A DNA stretch of 64,000 nucleotides from Spirosoma arboris (GCF_009754945.1 NZ_WPIN01000005.1:248001-312000), one strand, 5' to 3'; shown: positions 8,597-18,360, counted from the stretch's first letter. Numbers and translations: made by a program. Notes: generated by a model not told the origin, from the sequence alone.

Positions 8597-9975
8597 GAGC
8601 GTTTCGTCAGTAACAATTCAATTTCTTCCAATGACTTGCCTTTGGTTTCAGGTACGTTTGCTTTTACAAAAACAAAGTAAATCAGGCAGATTCCGGCATG
8701 AATGCAGAACGTAGCGGGAAGGCCCAGATACGTTTTCATCACCGGAAACGAAGCCGTCGTGAAGAAGTTGGCAATCCATAAAGCCAGTGTTGACAGCGCC
8801 ATAGCATTACCCCGAATCCGGTTGGGGAAAATTTCGGAGAGAGCAACCCAGGTGACAGGTCCTAACGTAGCAGCATAGATGGCAATGAATCCCAGTACGA
8901 ACGTCAGAATCCAGTAACCCGGCCACTGAAAATAAAAGGCCGCAGCTAACGCCAGCGCATCGACACAAAGCAGCGCCGAACCGTACAGCAACAAATACCG
9001 ACGACCAATTTTATCAATGGCCCCGATGGCGAAAAAGGTAAATACAAAGTTGATTAGCCCCAGAATAACCGATTGCAGAAAAGCCGAGTCTTCGGCCATA
9101 CCAGCCTGTTGGAAAATGGCCGGCGCGTAGGAAAACAACGAATTCTGCCCGTCGGCCTGCGAAAAAACGGCGATACCTATACCCACCAATACAATCCCAA
9201 ACAGGTCTTTGCTGAACAGGTCGCGTATATTTTCTTTGATCTCCTGTGAGAAACTTTGCCGAATCGTTTCGCTTTCCTGTTTGGCGTAACCAACGCCCCC
9301 AATCCTGGCAAGCACTTCATTGGCGAGTTCATTTCGTTGTTTACGGATAAGCCAGCGGGGGCTTTCGGCTACCAGAAAGAGGCTAAAAAAGAAGAATATA
9401 GCGGGCAGCGACTGCGATGAAAACATCCAGCGCCAGTTGTTGACGCCGGTATTCAAGAGCAGGTAATTGGCGAGGTATGCCAGCAAAATTCCTGTTGTAA
9501 TGGCTAATTGATAAATAGCGACCAGCCGTCCACGTAAAGGAGCGGGAGCGGTTTCGGCAATATACATGGGGCAAACCAGTGCTGCTGCTCCGACCGCCAC
9601 ACCACTCAATAAGCGGAAGAAAATAAACGTCGTGAAACCCATTGCCCAGCCCGTACCAACGCCCGATATGGCAAACAAAAGTGCGCAGAGAACCAGTGTT
9701 TTTTTGCGCCCTATCGTATCACTAAGCTTCCCCGCGACCAATGCGCCAACCGCAGAGCCGAGGTTAATACAGCCAACAGCCCATCCCGTTTCGATGTTAG
9801 TCAGGCGAAAAAAATCACTAAAAAAGCGCACGGTTCCCGAAATAATAGCCATGTCAAAGCCGAACAATAGTCCGCCCAGGGCCGCTACGATACTAATCAA
9901 ATAGATGTATTGTAGGTTGTAGACGTGCGTACCACGGCTTGCGGTATCGAGTTGGGTAGGAATAGCGATTGCCAT
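8593..9975 (-). CDS. Sugar-porter family MFS transporter
   Basis: 460 residues with 12 predicted transmembrane helices. It carries the classic sugar-porter signatures: GFDMAIISG in helix 1, a D-x-x-G-R-K-K loop (SDTIGRKK), AETAPAPLRGR, ESPRWL before the central loop, SEIFPNRIRG, and PETKGKSLEEIE at the C-terminus. This places it with XylE/GalP/AraE-type proton-coupled sugar importers in the inner membrane. It is translationally coupled to the downstream isomerase (4-base overlap) and follows the PhyH-like gene by 33 bases. The substrate is probably the monosaccharide released by the nearby glycosidases, which is inference. Confidence 0.92.
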   Translation of the reverse strand: MAIAIPTQLDTASRGTHVYNLQYIYLISIVAALGGLLFGFDMAIISGTVRFFSDFFRLTNIETGWAVGCINLGSAVGALVAGKLSDTIGRKKTLVLCALLFAISGVGTGWAMGFTTFIFFRLLSGVAVGAAALVCPMYIAETAPAPLRGRLVAIYQLAITTGILLAYLANYLLLNTGVNNWRWMFSSQSLPAIFFFFSLFLVAESPRWLIRKQRNELANEVLARIGGVGYAKQESETIRQSFSQEIKENIRDLFSKDLFGIVLVGIGIAVFSQADGQNSLFSYAPAIFQQAGMAEDSAFLQSVILGLINFVFTFFAIGAIDKIGRRYLLLYGSALLCVDALALAAAFYFQWPGYWILTFVLGFIAIYAATLGPVTWVALSEIFPNRIRGNAMALSTLALWIANFFTTASFPVMKTYLGLPATFCIHAGICLIYFVFVKANVPETKGKSLEEIELLLTKRS

Positions 9976-10008
9976 ACAATGCGGGTTGAGTTTATTTAGA
10001 ACACCTGA

Positions 10009-10836
10009 CTACGTCAAGGATACGTCATTTTCCTTATTCAGGAAATCCGTTTGATCGGTAATTCCAGCAACTTGCCAGGTTAGCAGAGCTTCGTCCGGTA
10101 CAGTTTCTAAAGGGGTGATGCAGGACGTAGACGACTCATTATAAGGCACATTATCCTGACGATTGTAACACGAAATGAGCGACCATCGGGCATTTTCAGA
10201 CAAGTTGGCTTCAGATCGGTGCAGGAGGTTACTATGAAAAAACAAGGCATCGCCCGGCTTTAACTCAACGTAAATAAGCTCCATCGTTTTCAGCGCGAGA
10301 TCGACATAGCGTTGAGAAGCGCCGACCTGTTCGCCCGCAAAACCATGCTCAACCCGACCCATTTTGTGGGAGCCTTTAATGACTTGCAAACAGCCATTTT
10401 CTTTCGTCGCTTCCGTAATCGCCACCATAACCGAAAACATCTGGTCGGGGAACAGAAATTCGTTTTTGTACCAATAGCCATAATCCTGATGCCACTCCCA
10501 GGCACCACCCACGAGCGGTTCTTTCTGCATCAGTTTCGAATGAAAATGACAGACCGGCGATGAGCTATCCAGCAATTTATTCACCGATTGTACGATGCGT
10601 TCGCTACGGGTCAATAAGCCGTACATATCGTTTCCCGGCGTGAACCACAGAGCGAGTTTAGTTTTTTTTCCTGACTGATCATTCAGGTCGTATGAGTGTT
10701 GAGAAATGGCCGTGTCATCAATAGCCACTTGATAAAGCCTATCTATTTCTTCTGACGAAAACAACTTCGAGACAATCAGATAGCCATCCCGGTGGTATTG
10801 CGCTATCTGCTCGTCAGACAACTGATATATTGACAT
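10009..10836 (-). CDS. Phytanoyl-CoA dioxygenase (PhyH) family protein
   Basis: 275 residues with the Fe(II)/2-oxoglutarate dioxygenase fold. The metal triad is visible as H116-x-D118 in WEWHQDYG and H206 in LLHRS, and R217 (ENARWS) is a likely 2-oxoglutarate ligand. Family members hydroxylate small molecules and are common beside sugar transporters in Bacteroidota without an established substrate. It is cytoplasmic (no signal peptide). It is the promoter-proximal gene of an operon with the MFS transporter and isomerase, divergent from the AraC regulator. The shared 78-bp promoter module sits 42-119 bases upstream of its start. Confidence 0.85.
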   Translation of the reverse strand: MSIYQLSDEQIAQYHRDGYLIVSKLFSSEEIDRLYQVAIDDTAISQHSYDLNDQSGKKTKLALWFTPGNDMYGLLTRSERIVQSVNKLLDSSSPVCHFHSKLMQKEPLVGGAWEWHQDYGYWYKNEFLFPDQMFSVMVAITEATKENGCLQVIKGSHKMGRVEHGFAGEQVGASQRYVDLALKTMELIYVELKPGDALFFHSNLLHRSEANLSENARWSLISCYNRQDNVPYNESSTSCITPLETVPDEALLTWQVAGITDQTDFLNKENDVSLT

Positions 10837-10877
10837 AAAGATGAGATGTTAAATTTCTTTACTGCTAGTTAAAATAG

Positions 10878-10955
10878 TATTTCAACTGTGCAAATTGACA
10901 GGAATAAACGACTTGATTCTACTAGTTTTGTATCAGAAGGCGGTACTATTTTAAC
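10878..10955. promoter_or_regulatory. Shared promoter/operator module, copy A (dioxygenase operon / araC)
   Basis: This stretch aligns without gaps to 17150-17227 (61 of 78 identical; the last 35 bases, core GTATCAGAAGGCG, match at 32). On the minus strand a conserved T-C-N-A-TTTG box (plus 10891-10898) resembles a -7 element for the dioxygenase operon. The conserved 35-bp block would then lie roughly at -40 to -75, where AraC activators bind. On the plus strand TAGTTTTG (10923-10930) fits a -7 box for the araC gene. A perfect 12-bp inverted repeat (GTTAAAATAGTA at 10868-10879, complement at 10944-10955) flanks the region. Confidence 0.6.
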
Positions 10956-10960
10956 GGTTT

Positions 10961-11839
10961 ATGAAAGCGCTATTAGAGAAACTTCCAGCCACTGAACGAT
11001 CCTCATTTAAGCTGTACAATTTCAACTTTCCGTACTTCCCGACACCCTGGCATTTTCATCCGGAATATGAGTTGGTGCTGGTCGTAAAAAGCTATGGCCA
11101 GCGAATTATTGGCAATGGCATCGGCGATTTTACGGATAGCGATCTGGTATTCATCGGCACCAACGTACCGCATATCTACCGAAACGATTCCGTTTTTTAT
11201 CAAAATTCGACTGACCACCGGGCCGAGTCGGTTATTGTTCATTTCCTGGAAGACTTTCTGGGCGAGCCCTTTATGGAACTTCAGGAAATGATACCCATCC
11301 GACAATTGTTTCAGCGGGCTGCTTTAGGTCTCGAAATTCTCGGCCCCACCAAAGATTACGTCATTGCCCAGATGCTGGAATTATCGCAGCAGGAAGGGAT
11401 GCGCCGATTGATAACCCTGTTGGATATTTTAACCACATTAGCTGAATCCCCTCATGTACGCACACTGTCTACCCAGATTATTGAAGGGAGCAACCCGGTT
11501 GAAAGTGAGAAAGTAAGTCTGGTTTTTGACTACATTTCTCGACATTACCAGCGCCGGATTGCCCTAAGCGAGATCGCCGATCTGATGAATATGTCCGTTC
11601 CGTCGGTCTGCCGGTTTATCAAACGCCGAACGCACAAAACACTGGTCAGTCTGATCAATGAACTACGGATCAGTCATGCCTGTAAACTACTGACAGACAC
11701 CAATCTATCTATCATTGAAATCTGTTACGATTGTGGTTTTCAGAACCTCTCCAATTTCAATCGACAGTTTCGGCTCATTAAAAACAGCAACCCACAAACG
11801 TTTCGGAAGCAGCTCTGGGACAAAAACGTGCAGGAATGA
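10961..11839 (+). CDS. AraC-family transcriptional regulator with cupin sensor domain
   Basis: 292 residues. The N-terminal half (about 15-95) has a cupin-like pattern, WHFHPEYELVLV followed by PHIYRND, typical of sugar-sensing AraC proteins. The C-terminal part (about 185-288) contains the double helix-turn-helix: IALSEIADLMNMSVPSVCR and then the signature stretch ICYDCGFQNLSNFNRQF. It is a cytoplasmic DNA-binding activator. It is divergent from the PhyH-MFS-isomerase operon and convergent with the SusC/SusD operon. A related promoter block occurs upstream of both, so these operons are its likely targets (inference). Confidence 0.92.
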   Translation: MKALLEKLPATERSSFKLYNFNFPYFPTPWHFHPEYELVLVVKSYGQRIIGNGIGDFTDSDLVFIGTNVPHIYRNDSVFYQNSTDHRAESVIVHFLEDFLGEPFMELQEMIPIRQLFQRAALGLEILGPTKDYVIAQMLELSQQEGMRRLITLLDILTTLAESPHVRTLSTQIIEGSNPVESEKVSLVFDYISRHYQRRIALSEIADLMNMSVPSVCRFIKRRTHKTLVSLINELRISHACKLLTDTNLSIIEICYDCGFQNLSNFNRQFRLIKNSNPQTFRKQLWDKNVQE

Positions 11840-11854
11840 AGTCTCATAAACTGC

Positions 11855-11934
11855 CTAAAAACCCCTAAATCCCCTGAAGGGGACTTTGCTCGTGCTTAAA
11901 TAAAGTCCCCTTCAGGGGATTTAGGGGTTTTTAG
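11855..11934. terminator. Bidirectional terminator, perfect 33-bp inverted repeat
   Basis: Arms 11855-11887 and 11902-11934 are perfect reverse complements. The repeat lies between the convergent araC and susD genes, ending 4 bases from the susD stop codon. Arm ends rich in A/T give U-tracts in both directions. Confidence 0.88.
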
Positions 11935-11938
11935 AGAA

Positions 11939-13678
11939 TCAATACCCTGCATTCTGCTTCAGTACATTGTTGCTCAAGTCTATCTGACGCTGTGGGATAG
12001 GAAAATATTCGTTCTTCCCGGCGGTGAATTTCATGCCAACGAGATAGGTACGCAGCGTACTTTCATACTGTAGATATTTCGTTAGCGTCGATTCGGCCTC
12101 GCCCCAGCGTACCAGATCGAAAAAGCGATGCCCTTCCATGCCTAGTTCAAGTTTTCGTTCAAAATGAACTGCCTTTCGGGCAGTAGCCTGATCCCATCCT
12201 TGCTCGTATAAGCCTACTTTGTAATTGGCAGCGGGTGTTGTGGTGCCATCTTTCATGACCCAACTGCTTGTTTTGGCCGCTCGGGCCCGCACCTCATTGA
12301 CATAGGCACGGGCTTTGCTTAAGTCACCCGCTTCGACTTCACATTCGGCAAGCCATAGAATAACATCGGCAAAACGGATCAGATTTGTATTAATGGCCGT
12401 AACGGTACTTGCCCAGAAAGACCCATCGGTTAGCGTTCCTTTTTGGGATTTATAATAAACACTCTTTTTGGTGTTGTATGGACCGCCATAGGCCTGATCT
12501 CGTTGCCAGCTGATGCCCTGATGCGGGCCATAATCGAGGTAAGGAATGCCCCGCCGACCAACGGTCCAGTCTAAACGCGAGTCCACGGTTCCCGCATAAG
12601 GTGTAAACGGATCGGTGATTGCCACTCCTTCATCGCTGGTGACCGGATTCGTATTATACGTATCGAAATCGGGCAATCCAGTTGCACTGACTTTGTATGA
12701 ATTGACCAGATCCTGCGACGGTTGAAAGAAGCCACAGCAATCGAACGGGCCACCGTAGGGCGCATTCAACACATCGCCATAATTGGCATTAGCCGCCGTA
12801 GCCCCATCGTTGACCGAACTCTGGGACGCGAATACGGACTCGCTGGAGTTCTTTGTTGCTGCGTTAAAATTATCCTGATACTTATCAAGCAGGCTATATT
12901 TAATTCCGGACGGATTTACACCCCGTTGGTAAACCTGCTCCAGCACAGCTTTAGCTTCGGCGTATTTTTTCTGAAATAACAGGCACTTGCCCAGCATAGC
13001 CCCCGCCGACCATTTGTTTGCCCGACCGATAGATCCCTGTAATTCAGGTAGATTGTCGTATGCAAATTGAAAATCTGCCTGAATTTTAGGCCAGATAGTC
13101 TGGTCATTGGGTATGTTTACTTTGACGTTAGGAACTTGGAAATCGGTCATCGTTTCGTCGATAAACGGAACCGAATTCCACATTTTCTTGGCTTCAAAAT
13201 GATAGTGACCACGTAAAAACCGAGCTTCTCCTTCGAGTCGTTTGCGGTCGTCTGCCGAAATATCCGTTGCGCCGGGCATTGTTTTCAACACAATATTGGC
13301 TCTTGTTACCCCTTCATAAACGACTTTCCATTTATCGTTGAAAAAGCCATTTGTGGGAATCGGGATATAGGCTTCTATTGCATTGATTTCTGGCTGATCG
13401 GTGCCCGTACTGCCTTTGTGAGCATCTCCGCCCGCTATACTGCCGTAAATCCAGTTGGAGGCCGCGCTTGACCAGGAACCCAGCGTTGTTGTGCCAACGC
13501 TATAGCCATCCAGCATGGAATAAGCCCCAATCAACAGTGATTCAAGCCCATTCTTGTTCGCCAGAGACGTGGCATCGAGTGTACCATACGTAGATTTATC
13601 CAGGTACGATTTATCACAGCTAATTAGCCCACTGACTCCCAGGCAAATAATGGTAAAGGTGTATAGTAACTTGCGCAT
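11939..13678 (-). CDS. SusD/RagB-family outer-membrane glycan-binding lipoprotein (pair 1)
   Basis: 579 residues with a lipoprotein signal peptide; the lipobox ends at C21 (SGLISC). The TPR-like N-terminal half includes the conserved ARFLRGHYHFEAKKMW, and the C-terminus has EGHRFFDLVRWGEAE and a final FPIPQRQIDLS-type segment, all typical of SusD. SusD caps the SusC channel at the cell surface and binds the oligosaccharide. It follows the SusC gene by 12 bases in the same operon. It is paralogous to the SusD at 28712-30448; both share GRRGIPYLD and the GGPY region. Confidence 0.93.
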   Translation of the reverse strand: MRKLLYTFTIICLGVSGLISCDKSYLDKSTYGTLDATSLANKNGLESLLIGAYSMLDGYSVGTTTLGSWSSAASNWIYGSIAGGDAHKGSTGTDQPEINAIEAYIPIPTNGFFNDKWKVVYEGVTRANIVLKTMPGATDISADDRKRLEGEARFLRGHYHFEAKKMWNSVPFIDETMTDFQVPNVKVNIPNDQTIWPKIQADFQFAYDNLPELQGSIGRANKWSAGAMLGKCLLFQKKYAEAKAVLEQVYQRGVNPSGIKYSLLDKYQDNFNAATKNSSESVFASQSSVNDGATAANANYGDVLNAPYGGPFDCCGFFQPSQDLVNSYKVSATGLPDFDTYNTNPVTSDEGVAITDPFTPYAGTVDSRLDWTVGRRGIPYLDYGPHQGISWQRDQAYGGPYNTKKSVYYKSQKGTLTDGSFWASTVTAINTNLIRFADVILWLAECEVEAGDLSKARAYVNEVRARAAKTSSWVMKDGTTTPAANYKVGLYEQGWDQATARKAVHFERKLELGMEGHRFFDLVRWGEAESTLTKYLQYESTLRTYLVGMKFTAGKNEYFPIPQRQIDLSNNVLKQNAGY

Positions 13679-13690
13679 ATGAGTAGGTAA

Positions 13691-16600
13691 TTAAAAGTTG
13701 ATACTAGCCCCAACGAGGTATTGCTTAACGGCCGGATAGGCACCGGCATCGATACCCGCAGCCCGATCATCGGTGCTAATAATTTCGGGTTCTAAACCCG
13801 TGTAGCGAGTAATGGTAAACAGATTGGTGGCCTGTATATACACCCGCAGCCGGTCAACCCCGATCTGATTTAACAACGACGTAGGAAGCGTATAGCCGAG
13901 GCTTAGGTTTTTCAGCCGCAGATAGGAGGCATCTTCTTTGTAGTAGGAATTTGGAATCGCGTTGGTACTGAAATTCCCTACTGTTTCCTGGATTGGAACT
14001 TTGGCGTTTAGGTTGTCGGGCCGCCAGGAATTGTAGAGCGCATCTTTACTTTTATTGGTGATTCCCTGCGAATAAAAATCGGTTGTGAACCGGGCATAAT
14101 TAATCGCATCTCTACCCTGAACGCCATAGAAGAATCCCGCCAGATCAAACCCTTTGTAGGACAGATTCAGGTTCAAGCCGTAGGTGAATTTAGGATTAGG
14201 ATTCCCGAAGAAGACCCGATCATTGGCGTCGATTTTCCCATCGCCATTGGCGTCCCGGTATTTAAACCGACCGGGGGCTGCGCTCTGTTGCGTAGGCGAT
14301 TTGGCAACGTCATCCGCGCTTTGAAATAGCCCAATTACGTCATAGCCAAAGTACGCGTTGATCGGATGGCCAACCGCATTTCGGGTGAACACGCCCCCAA
14401 TCCGGTTCTGTTCATTCAGCGGGCTGTTATAATCAAAATACGAAATACCGTCGGCAATTTTCGTGATTTCATTTTTATACGTAGTAAGCGTCAACGTAGC
14501 ATCGAGCTTTACTTTCTGGAGGTTTGCCCGTTGCGAAATGGCCAGATCAATACCTGTATTTTTCATGCTGCCCACGTTGAAAAAAGGCGGATTTTGAGAG
14601 GCAATACCACCCGCAGTAGCCAACTGCTCAACCGTGTACAAGAGGTTATTCGTTTTCTTCTGGTACCAGTCAAACGAGATGTCGGTTTTACCACCGAAGA
14701 ATGTAGCGTCGAAGCCCACGTTGGTCGAAACGTTGGTTTCCCATTTACCCGAGCTGTTGCCAATAAATGATAAGTAATAACCCGATTGAGGAGTCGTACT
14801 CGTTCCGCCAATGTCGTAGGAAGCAGCCCCTTTACTAGTCGAAAATTGAGTATACTGATTCGCTGGATCGATGCGTTGGTTGCCCATCAGACCATAACTT
14901 CCGCGCAGTTTCAGATCAGTTAACCAGGTCACGTTTTTCAGGAACGCTTCCTCTGAAATCCGCCAGCCTAACGAACCCGCCGGAAAAACGGCATACCGAT
15001 TATCGGCCCCGAAGCGGGAGGAGCCGTCCCGCCGGACAATAACACTGGCGATATACTTGTTTTTGAACTCGTAATCGACCTTGCCAAATAAGGAAAACAA
15101 AGATGCTGGCGTATTGGGGAAACCGCTCACCAACTGGTTGGATGTGCCCGAACTGAGCGTAATGGCATTAATGTTCGTGTATAGAAAATAATTACTCCGC
15201 GACCCTTCAATGCGATTGCCCGCATCGTCTACCGCTTCGGTACCCGCCAGCACTTGCAGACTATGATCACCAAATGTATTTTTATAGGTCAGCTGGTTGG
15301 TCCAGGTCCATGACCGATTTTTGAAAAAACCAACAGCAAGGGTCGGGTTACGATTGTTTTCGGCCCCCTCGTATTCAATCGTCGGGTAGTTTGTGTAATC
15401 ATTCGTGCCATACGTACCGCCGAAGCTAGTACGTGCCGTAAAGTGCTTTAGGAAGTCAACTTCCAGATACATGTTTCCAAAAATTCCAAACGTATTGGCC
15501 CGGTTGTTTTTGGTGCGCTCCCGAACGGCCACCGGGTTATCTGCTGTGCCTAACCCGTTGCCTTTTGTTCCAGCGAAATCACCCTCCCGAATCGTGTAGA
15601 GCGGCACAATCGGCAAAATATAGCGGGCAAGGGCTAATTCACTGGCTTCGGTATTGTTCGCTGCGGTATTGGCCTGTGAGGTAAAAACCTGTAGATTTTC
15701 GCCAATTCGAATGTTCTTTTTTAGTGTAAACTCAGTGTTGATACGAGCCGAATAGCGCTTATAAAAGTTTTCAATGACAATACCATTCTGATTAAAATAG
15801 TTGAGGCTAAACAAGTATCGGCTCTTGTCGGGCGCACCACCCGAAACCGTGAGATTGTGGTTGGTTATGGGCGCATTACGGGTTATTTCTTTCCACCAAT
15901 TCGTTCCCTGCTTATTAGCTTTGACAATGAGGTAAGGCGCATAGGTCGAATTGGCCAGATTAGCGTAGCTCAAATCATACAGAGCGGGATTTGCGGCTGG
16001 ATCACCTTCTTTTACGCCAGACGCCGTACCCGCCAGCAGATAATCGGGCAACACGGGCGTAGCGCCTTTGCCATACTGGACACTTTGCTGGGGTTGGCCG
16101 GAGTTCTTTAACGCTAGCCACGTCAGATCAGCATACTCCTGTGGATTCAGCATGTTGGTCCAGCCTTTCCCTGGGTCCTGAATGCCATAGGATACATCGT
16201 AAGACACTTTTGCACTGCCAGTTTTCCCTTTTTTCGTCGTGACAACAATGACACCATTCGAAGCACGAGCGCCATAAATAGAGGCCGAAGCGGCATCTTT
16301 CAGCACCTGCATCGACTCCACGTCACTGGGATTAATGCCTAATAGAGAACTGGTTGGAACGCCATCCACAATATACAAAGGGTCATTTCCTGTAAATGAA
16401 GCAAACCCACGGATCCTGACAGTCGATACACTTCCCGGCTGGTTATTACTGATTACGGTTACTCCGGCAGCTCGTCCTTGTAGCTGATTTTCGGCGGTCG
16501 ACGCGGGCAACGACTGGAGATCGCTTACTTTAACTATGGCAACCGAGCCCGTAATGTCTTTCTTCCGCTGCGACGAATAACCTGTTACAACGACTTCCTC

Positions 16601-17011
16601 CAATGCCTTGACATCGTCGGAGAGCACAACATTTAGGATCGACTGATTATTAAGAGGAATTTCCCGTGCAGTGAAGCCTATGAACGAAAAGACCAGCGTT
16701 ACATTCCCGTCTGGTACATTGATGGCATAATTGCCATTTACGTCGGTAATCGTACCGGTCGTTGACCCTTTAATCACAACACTAACACCTGTCAGTGGCT
16801 CTCCTTTGGCATCCGATACTTTCCCTTTAATGCCAATGTCCTGACTTTTAACGCCATAATAATTTTTCCCCAAAACTTCAGAGGCTATACTAGTAAGCTT
16901 TGGGGAACGGGCAGTTGCTACGCTCGTAAACAGAACTATGACGAGGGCTGGGAACGTACTTCGGTCAATAAGCCGAAACAGGAACCTTGCTAAGTAGAGG
17001 TTACTATTCAT
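13691..17011 (-). CDS. SusC/RagA-family TonB-dependent outer-membrane receptor (pair 1)
   Basis: About 1106 residues from the ATG at 17011, which gives the cleanest signal peptide (MNSNLYLARFLFRLIDRSTF followed by a hydrophobic core). In-frame ATGs at 17050 and 17074 are alternatives. After the signal come a CarboxypepD_reg-like domain (GKVSDAKGEPLTGVSVVIKG), a TonB box region (EEVVVTGY), the plug with LQGRAAGVTV and LYIVDGVP, then the 22-strand barrel ending in a terminal aromatic residue (GASINF). It imports glycan fragments with energy from TonB. It is the promoter-proximal gene of the operon with SusD. Promoter module copy B lies about 140-215 bases upstream. Confidence 0.93.
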   Translation of the reverse strand: MNSNLYLARFLFRLIDRSTFPALVIVLFTSVATARSPKLTSIASEVLGKNYYGVKSQDIGIKGKVSDAKGEPLTGVSVVIKGSTTGTITDVNGNYAINVPDGNVTLVFSFIGFTAREIPLNNQSILNVVLSDDVKALEEVVVTGYSSQRKKDITGSVAIVKVSDLQSLPASTAENQLQGRAAGVTVISNNQPGSVSTVRIRGFASFTGNDPLYIVDGVPTSSLLGINPSDVESMQVLKDAASASIYGARASNGVIVVTTKKGKTGSAKVSYDVSYGIQDPGKGWTNMLNPQEYADLTWLALKNSGQPQQSVQYGKGATPVLPDYLLAGTASGVKEGDPAANPALYDLSYANLANSTYAPYLIVKANKQGTNWWKEITRNAPITNHNLTVSGGAPDKSRYLFSLNYFNQNGIVIENFYKRYSARINTEFTLKKNIRIGENLQVFTSQANTAANNTEASELALARYILPIVPLYTIREGDFAGTKGNGLGTADNPVAVRERTKNNRANTFGIFGNMYLEVDFLKHFTARTSFGGTYGTNDYTNYPTIEYEGAENNRNPTLAVGFFKNRSWTWTNQLTYKNTFGDHSLQVLAGTEAVDDAGNRIEGSRSNYFLYTNINAITLSSGTSNQLVSGFPNTPASLFSLFGKVDYEFKNKYIASVIVRRDGSSRFGADNRYAVFPAGSLGWRISEEAFLKNVTWLTDLKLRGSYGLMGNQRIDPANQYTQFSTSKGAASYDIGGTSTTPQSGYYLSFIGNSSGKWETNVSTNVGFDATFFGGKTDISFDWYQKKTNNLLYTVEQLATAGGIASQNPPFFNVGSMKNTGIDLAISQRANLQKVKLDATLTLTTYKNEITKIADGISYFDYNSPLNEQNRIGGVFTRNAVGHPINAYFGYDVIGLFQSADDVAKSPTQQSAAPGRFKYRDANGDGKIDANDRVFFGNPNPKFTYGLNLNLSYKGFDLAGFFYGVQGRDAINYARFTTDFYSQGITNKSKDALYNSWRPDNLNAKVPIQETVGNFSTNAIPNSYYKEDASYLRLKNLSLGYTLPTSLLNQIGVDRLRVYIQATNLFTITRYTGLEPEIISTDDRAAGIDAGAYPAVKQYLVGASINF

Positions 17012-17149
17012 CGTATAATGGATTGATTTAGGAGAAAAAACGTACTGCATTTTTGAGCGATACGGATATCGCACTCAGTTTCGGAACCAGTTTGTTTTGG
17101 GAATTCACAAAGACGAGATGTTAATTTCATCCCGCAGAACAAAACTTCT

Positions 17150-17227
17150 TATTTCAATAATGCAAATAGACAGCGATATAGGTCAAGAAGCCACTAGTTT
17201 CGTATCAGAAGGCGATACGATTTTAAC
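17150..17227 (-). promoter_or_regulatory. Shared promoter/operator module, copy B (SusC/SusD operon 1)
   Basis: Gapless match to 10878-10955. On the minus strand TCTATTTG (plus 17163-17170) is the -7-like box, placing transcription start near 17156 ahead of susC. The upstream 35-bp block (17193-17227) includes the interrupted palindrome GTATC-N7-GATAC (17202-17218). It is probably an activator site for the AraC protein encoded at 10961-11839. Confidence 0.6.
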
Positions 17228-17324
17228 ATGCCTTTAATTCGCATGTTGATAATTTTTATAGAGGGGATAAACCGGCAGATCTAGGCGCGTTTATCCTGAC
17301 AAGTAAGAAGAATGTAACAGACTA

Positions 17325-18329
17325 CTAATGCAATGGCACAACCAGAATAGTCGGTTTTTGGGCGGGGAAATTAGGAACGGGCTTTCCCGCATCGTCGAAG
17401 GCATCCCACTGACTATTGGCGATATAATAAAACTGCTTATCCACCACAACCCCAAGTGTAGGTTCGCTACTGAGCGGGTGATCTGTTTCCAGGATTTCAA
17501 CCTTCGTAATTGCCGACGTAGTTTTAGCCAGCTGAATTCGGATGACGCGGTAGGGCTTCTTCCGATTCTGAATGGCAATCAGGCTATTTTGATCATAATA
17601 TAAGCCATCGATCCCGCTTAAATCGGTCGTTTGAGCACATGAAAGGCAAGTTACTTGCTTCGTCGATAAAGTAACCGCCAGGAGCCCGCGCCGATAATCA
17701 GCTACGTACAGCGTTTTCTCATCGTCAGACAAGGCCAGCCCTTGCAGGGACCTAAATAAGCTGTCGGTAAGAAAAGGCGTTACGACTTTCGAACCGGCCT
17801 CAAGGCGATAAATCCAGGGAGACCGGCTATCGGTACTATATACCGTTCCGGTTTTCGATAGGGTCAAATCACCTAATAAGTGCGGTTTTCCATCAACGGG
17901 TACTGGATAGGTAGTTATCAGTCGCCTGGTTTTCAGATCATAGGCAGCAAGCGCAGTATGCCCGTCGCTGGCAGGGGTATTTCCTTTGGCTTGCGGCAGT
18001 GCCGAACTACATCCCCATAAAAGTCGCCGGGTGGGGTCCACCTTTAGCCCAAACATACCCCAAAGGCTATCGGCTGGCCGCGAGAAATCAGTCGTCCCGT
18101 TTTTGGCAGTATAGCTAATGATTTTGCGTTCATGAACGCTGCTAATGTAAAACGTCTGGGTTATTGGATCGTACCCAATTCCTTCGGTAATCAGGCCCGT
18201 TTCTGGTAGTTGAAAGGCAATTGTACTCGGATGCTTATTGGGATATGAAGTCGGATTCTGTGCGTGCAGCAACGCAGTGAAAGCAAGCTGAGCAATCAGA
18301 CAAAAATGTATAAAATAGTAGCGCATCAC
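17325..18329 (-). CDS. SMP-30/gluconolactonase-like secreted beta-propeller protein
   Basis: 334 residues with signal peptide ending near LLHAQ (residue 24). The rest forms repeated beta-propeller motifs (ITEGIGYDPITQTFYISSVH, GLKVDPTRRLLWGCSS, GLALSDDEKTLYVADY, GIDGLYYDQNSLIAIQN), the pattern of the SMP-30/gluconolactonase/LRE group. Family members often hydrolyse sugar lactones with a bound divalent metal, but several are only binding or isomerase-like proteins, and the metal ligands cannot be fixed here. Periplasmic location is predicted. It lies upstream of the SusC promoter, on the same strand but separated by about 300 bases and promoter copy B. Confidence 0.65.
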   Translation of the reverse strand: MMRYYFIHFCLIAQLAFTALLHAQNPTSYPNKHPSTIAFQLPETGLITEGIGYDPITQTFYISSVHERKIISYTAKNGTTDFSRPADSLWGMFGLKVDPTRRLLWGCSSALPQAKGNTPASDGHTALAAYDLKTRRLITTYPVPVDGKPHLLGDLTLSKTGTVYSTDSRSPWIYRLEAGSKVVTPFLTDSLFRSLQGLALSDDEKTLYVADYRRGLLAVTLSTKQVTCLSCAQTTDLSGIDGLYYDQNSLIAIQNRKKPYRVIRIQLAKTTSAITKVEILETDHPLSSEPTLGVVVDKQFYYIANSQWDAFDDAGKPVPNFPAQKPTILVVPLH

Positions 18330-18360
18330 GATAAGGAGTTGTCGTTAAATACGCCCATAC

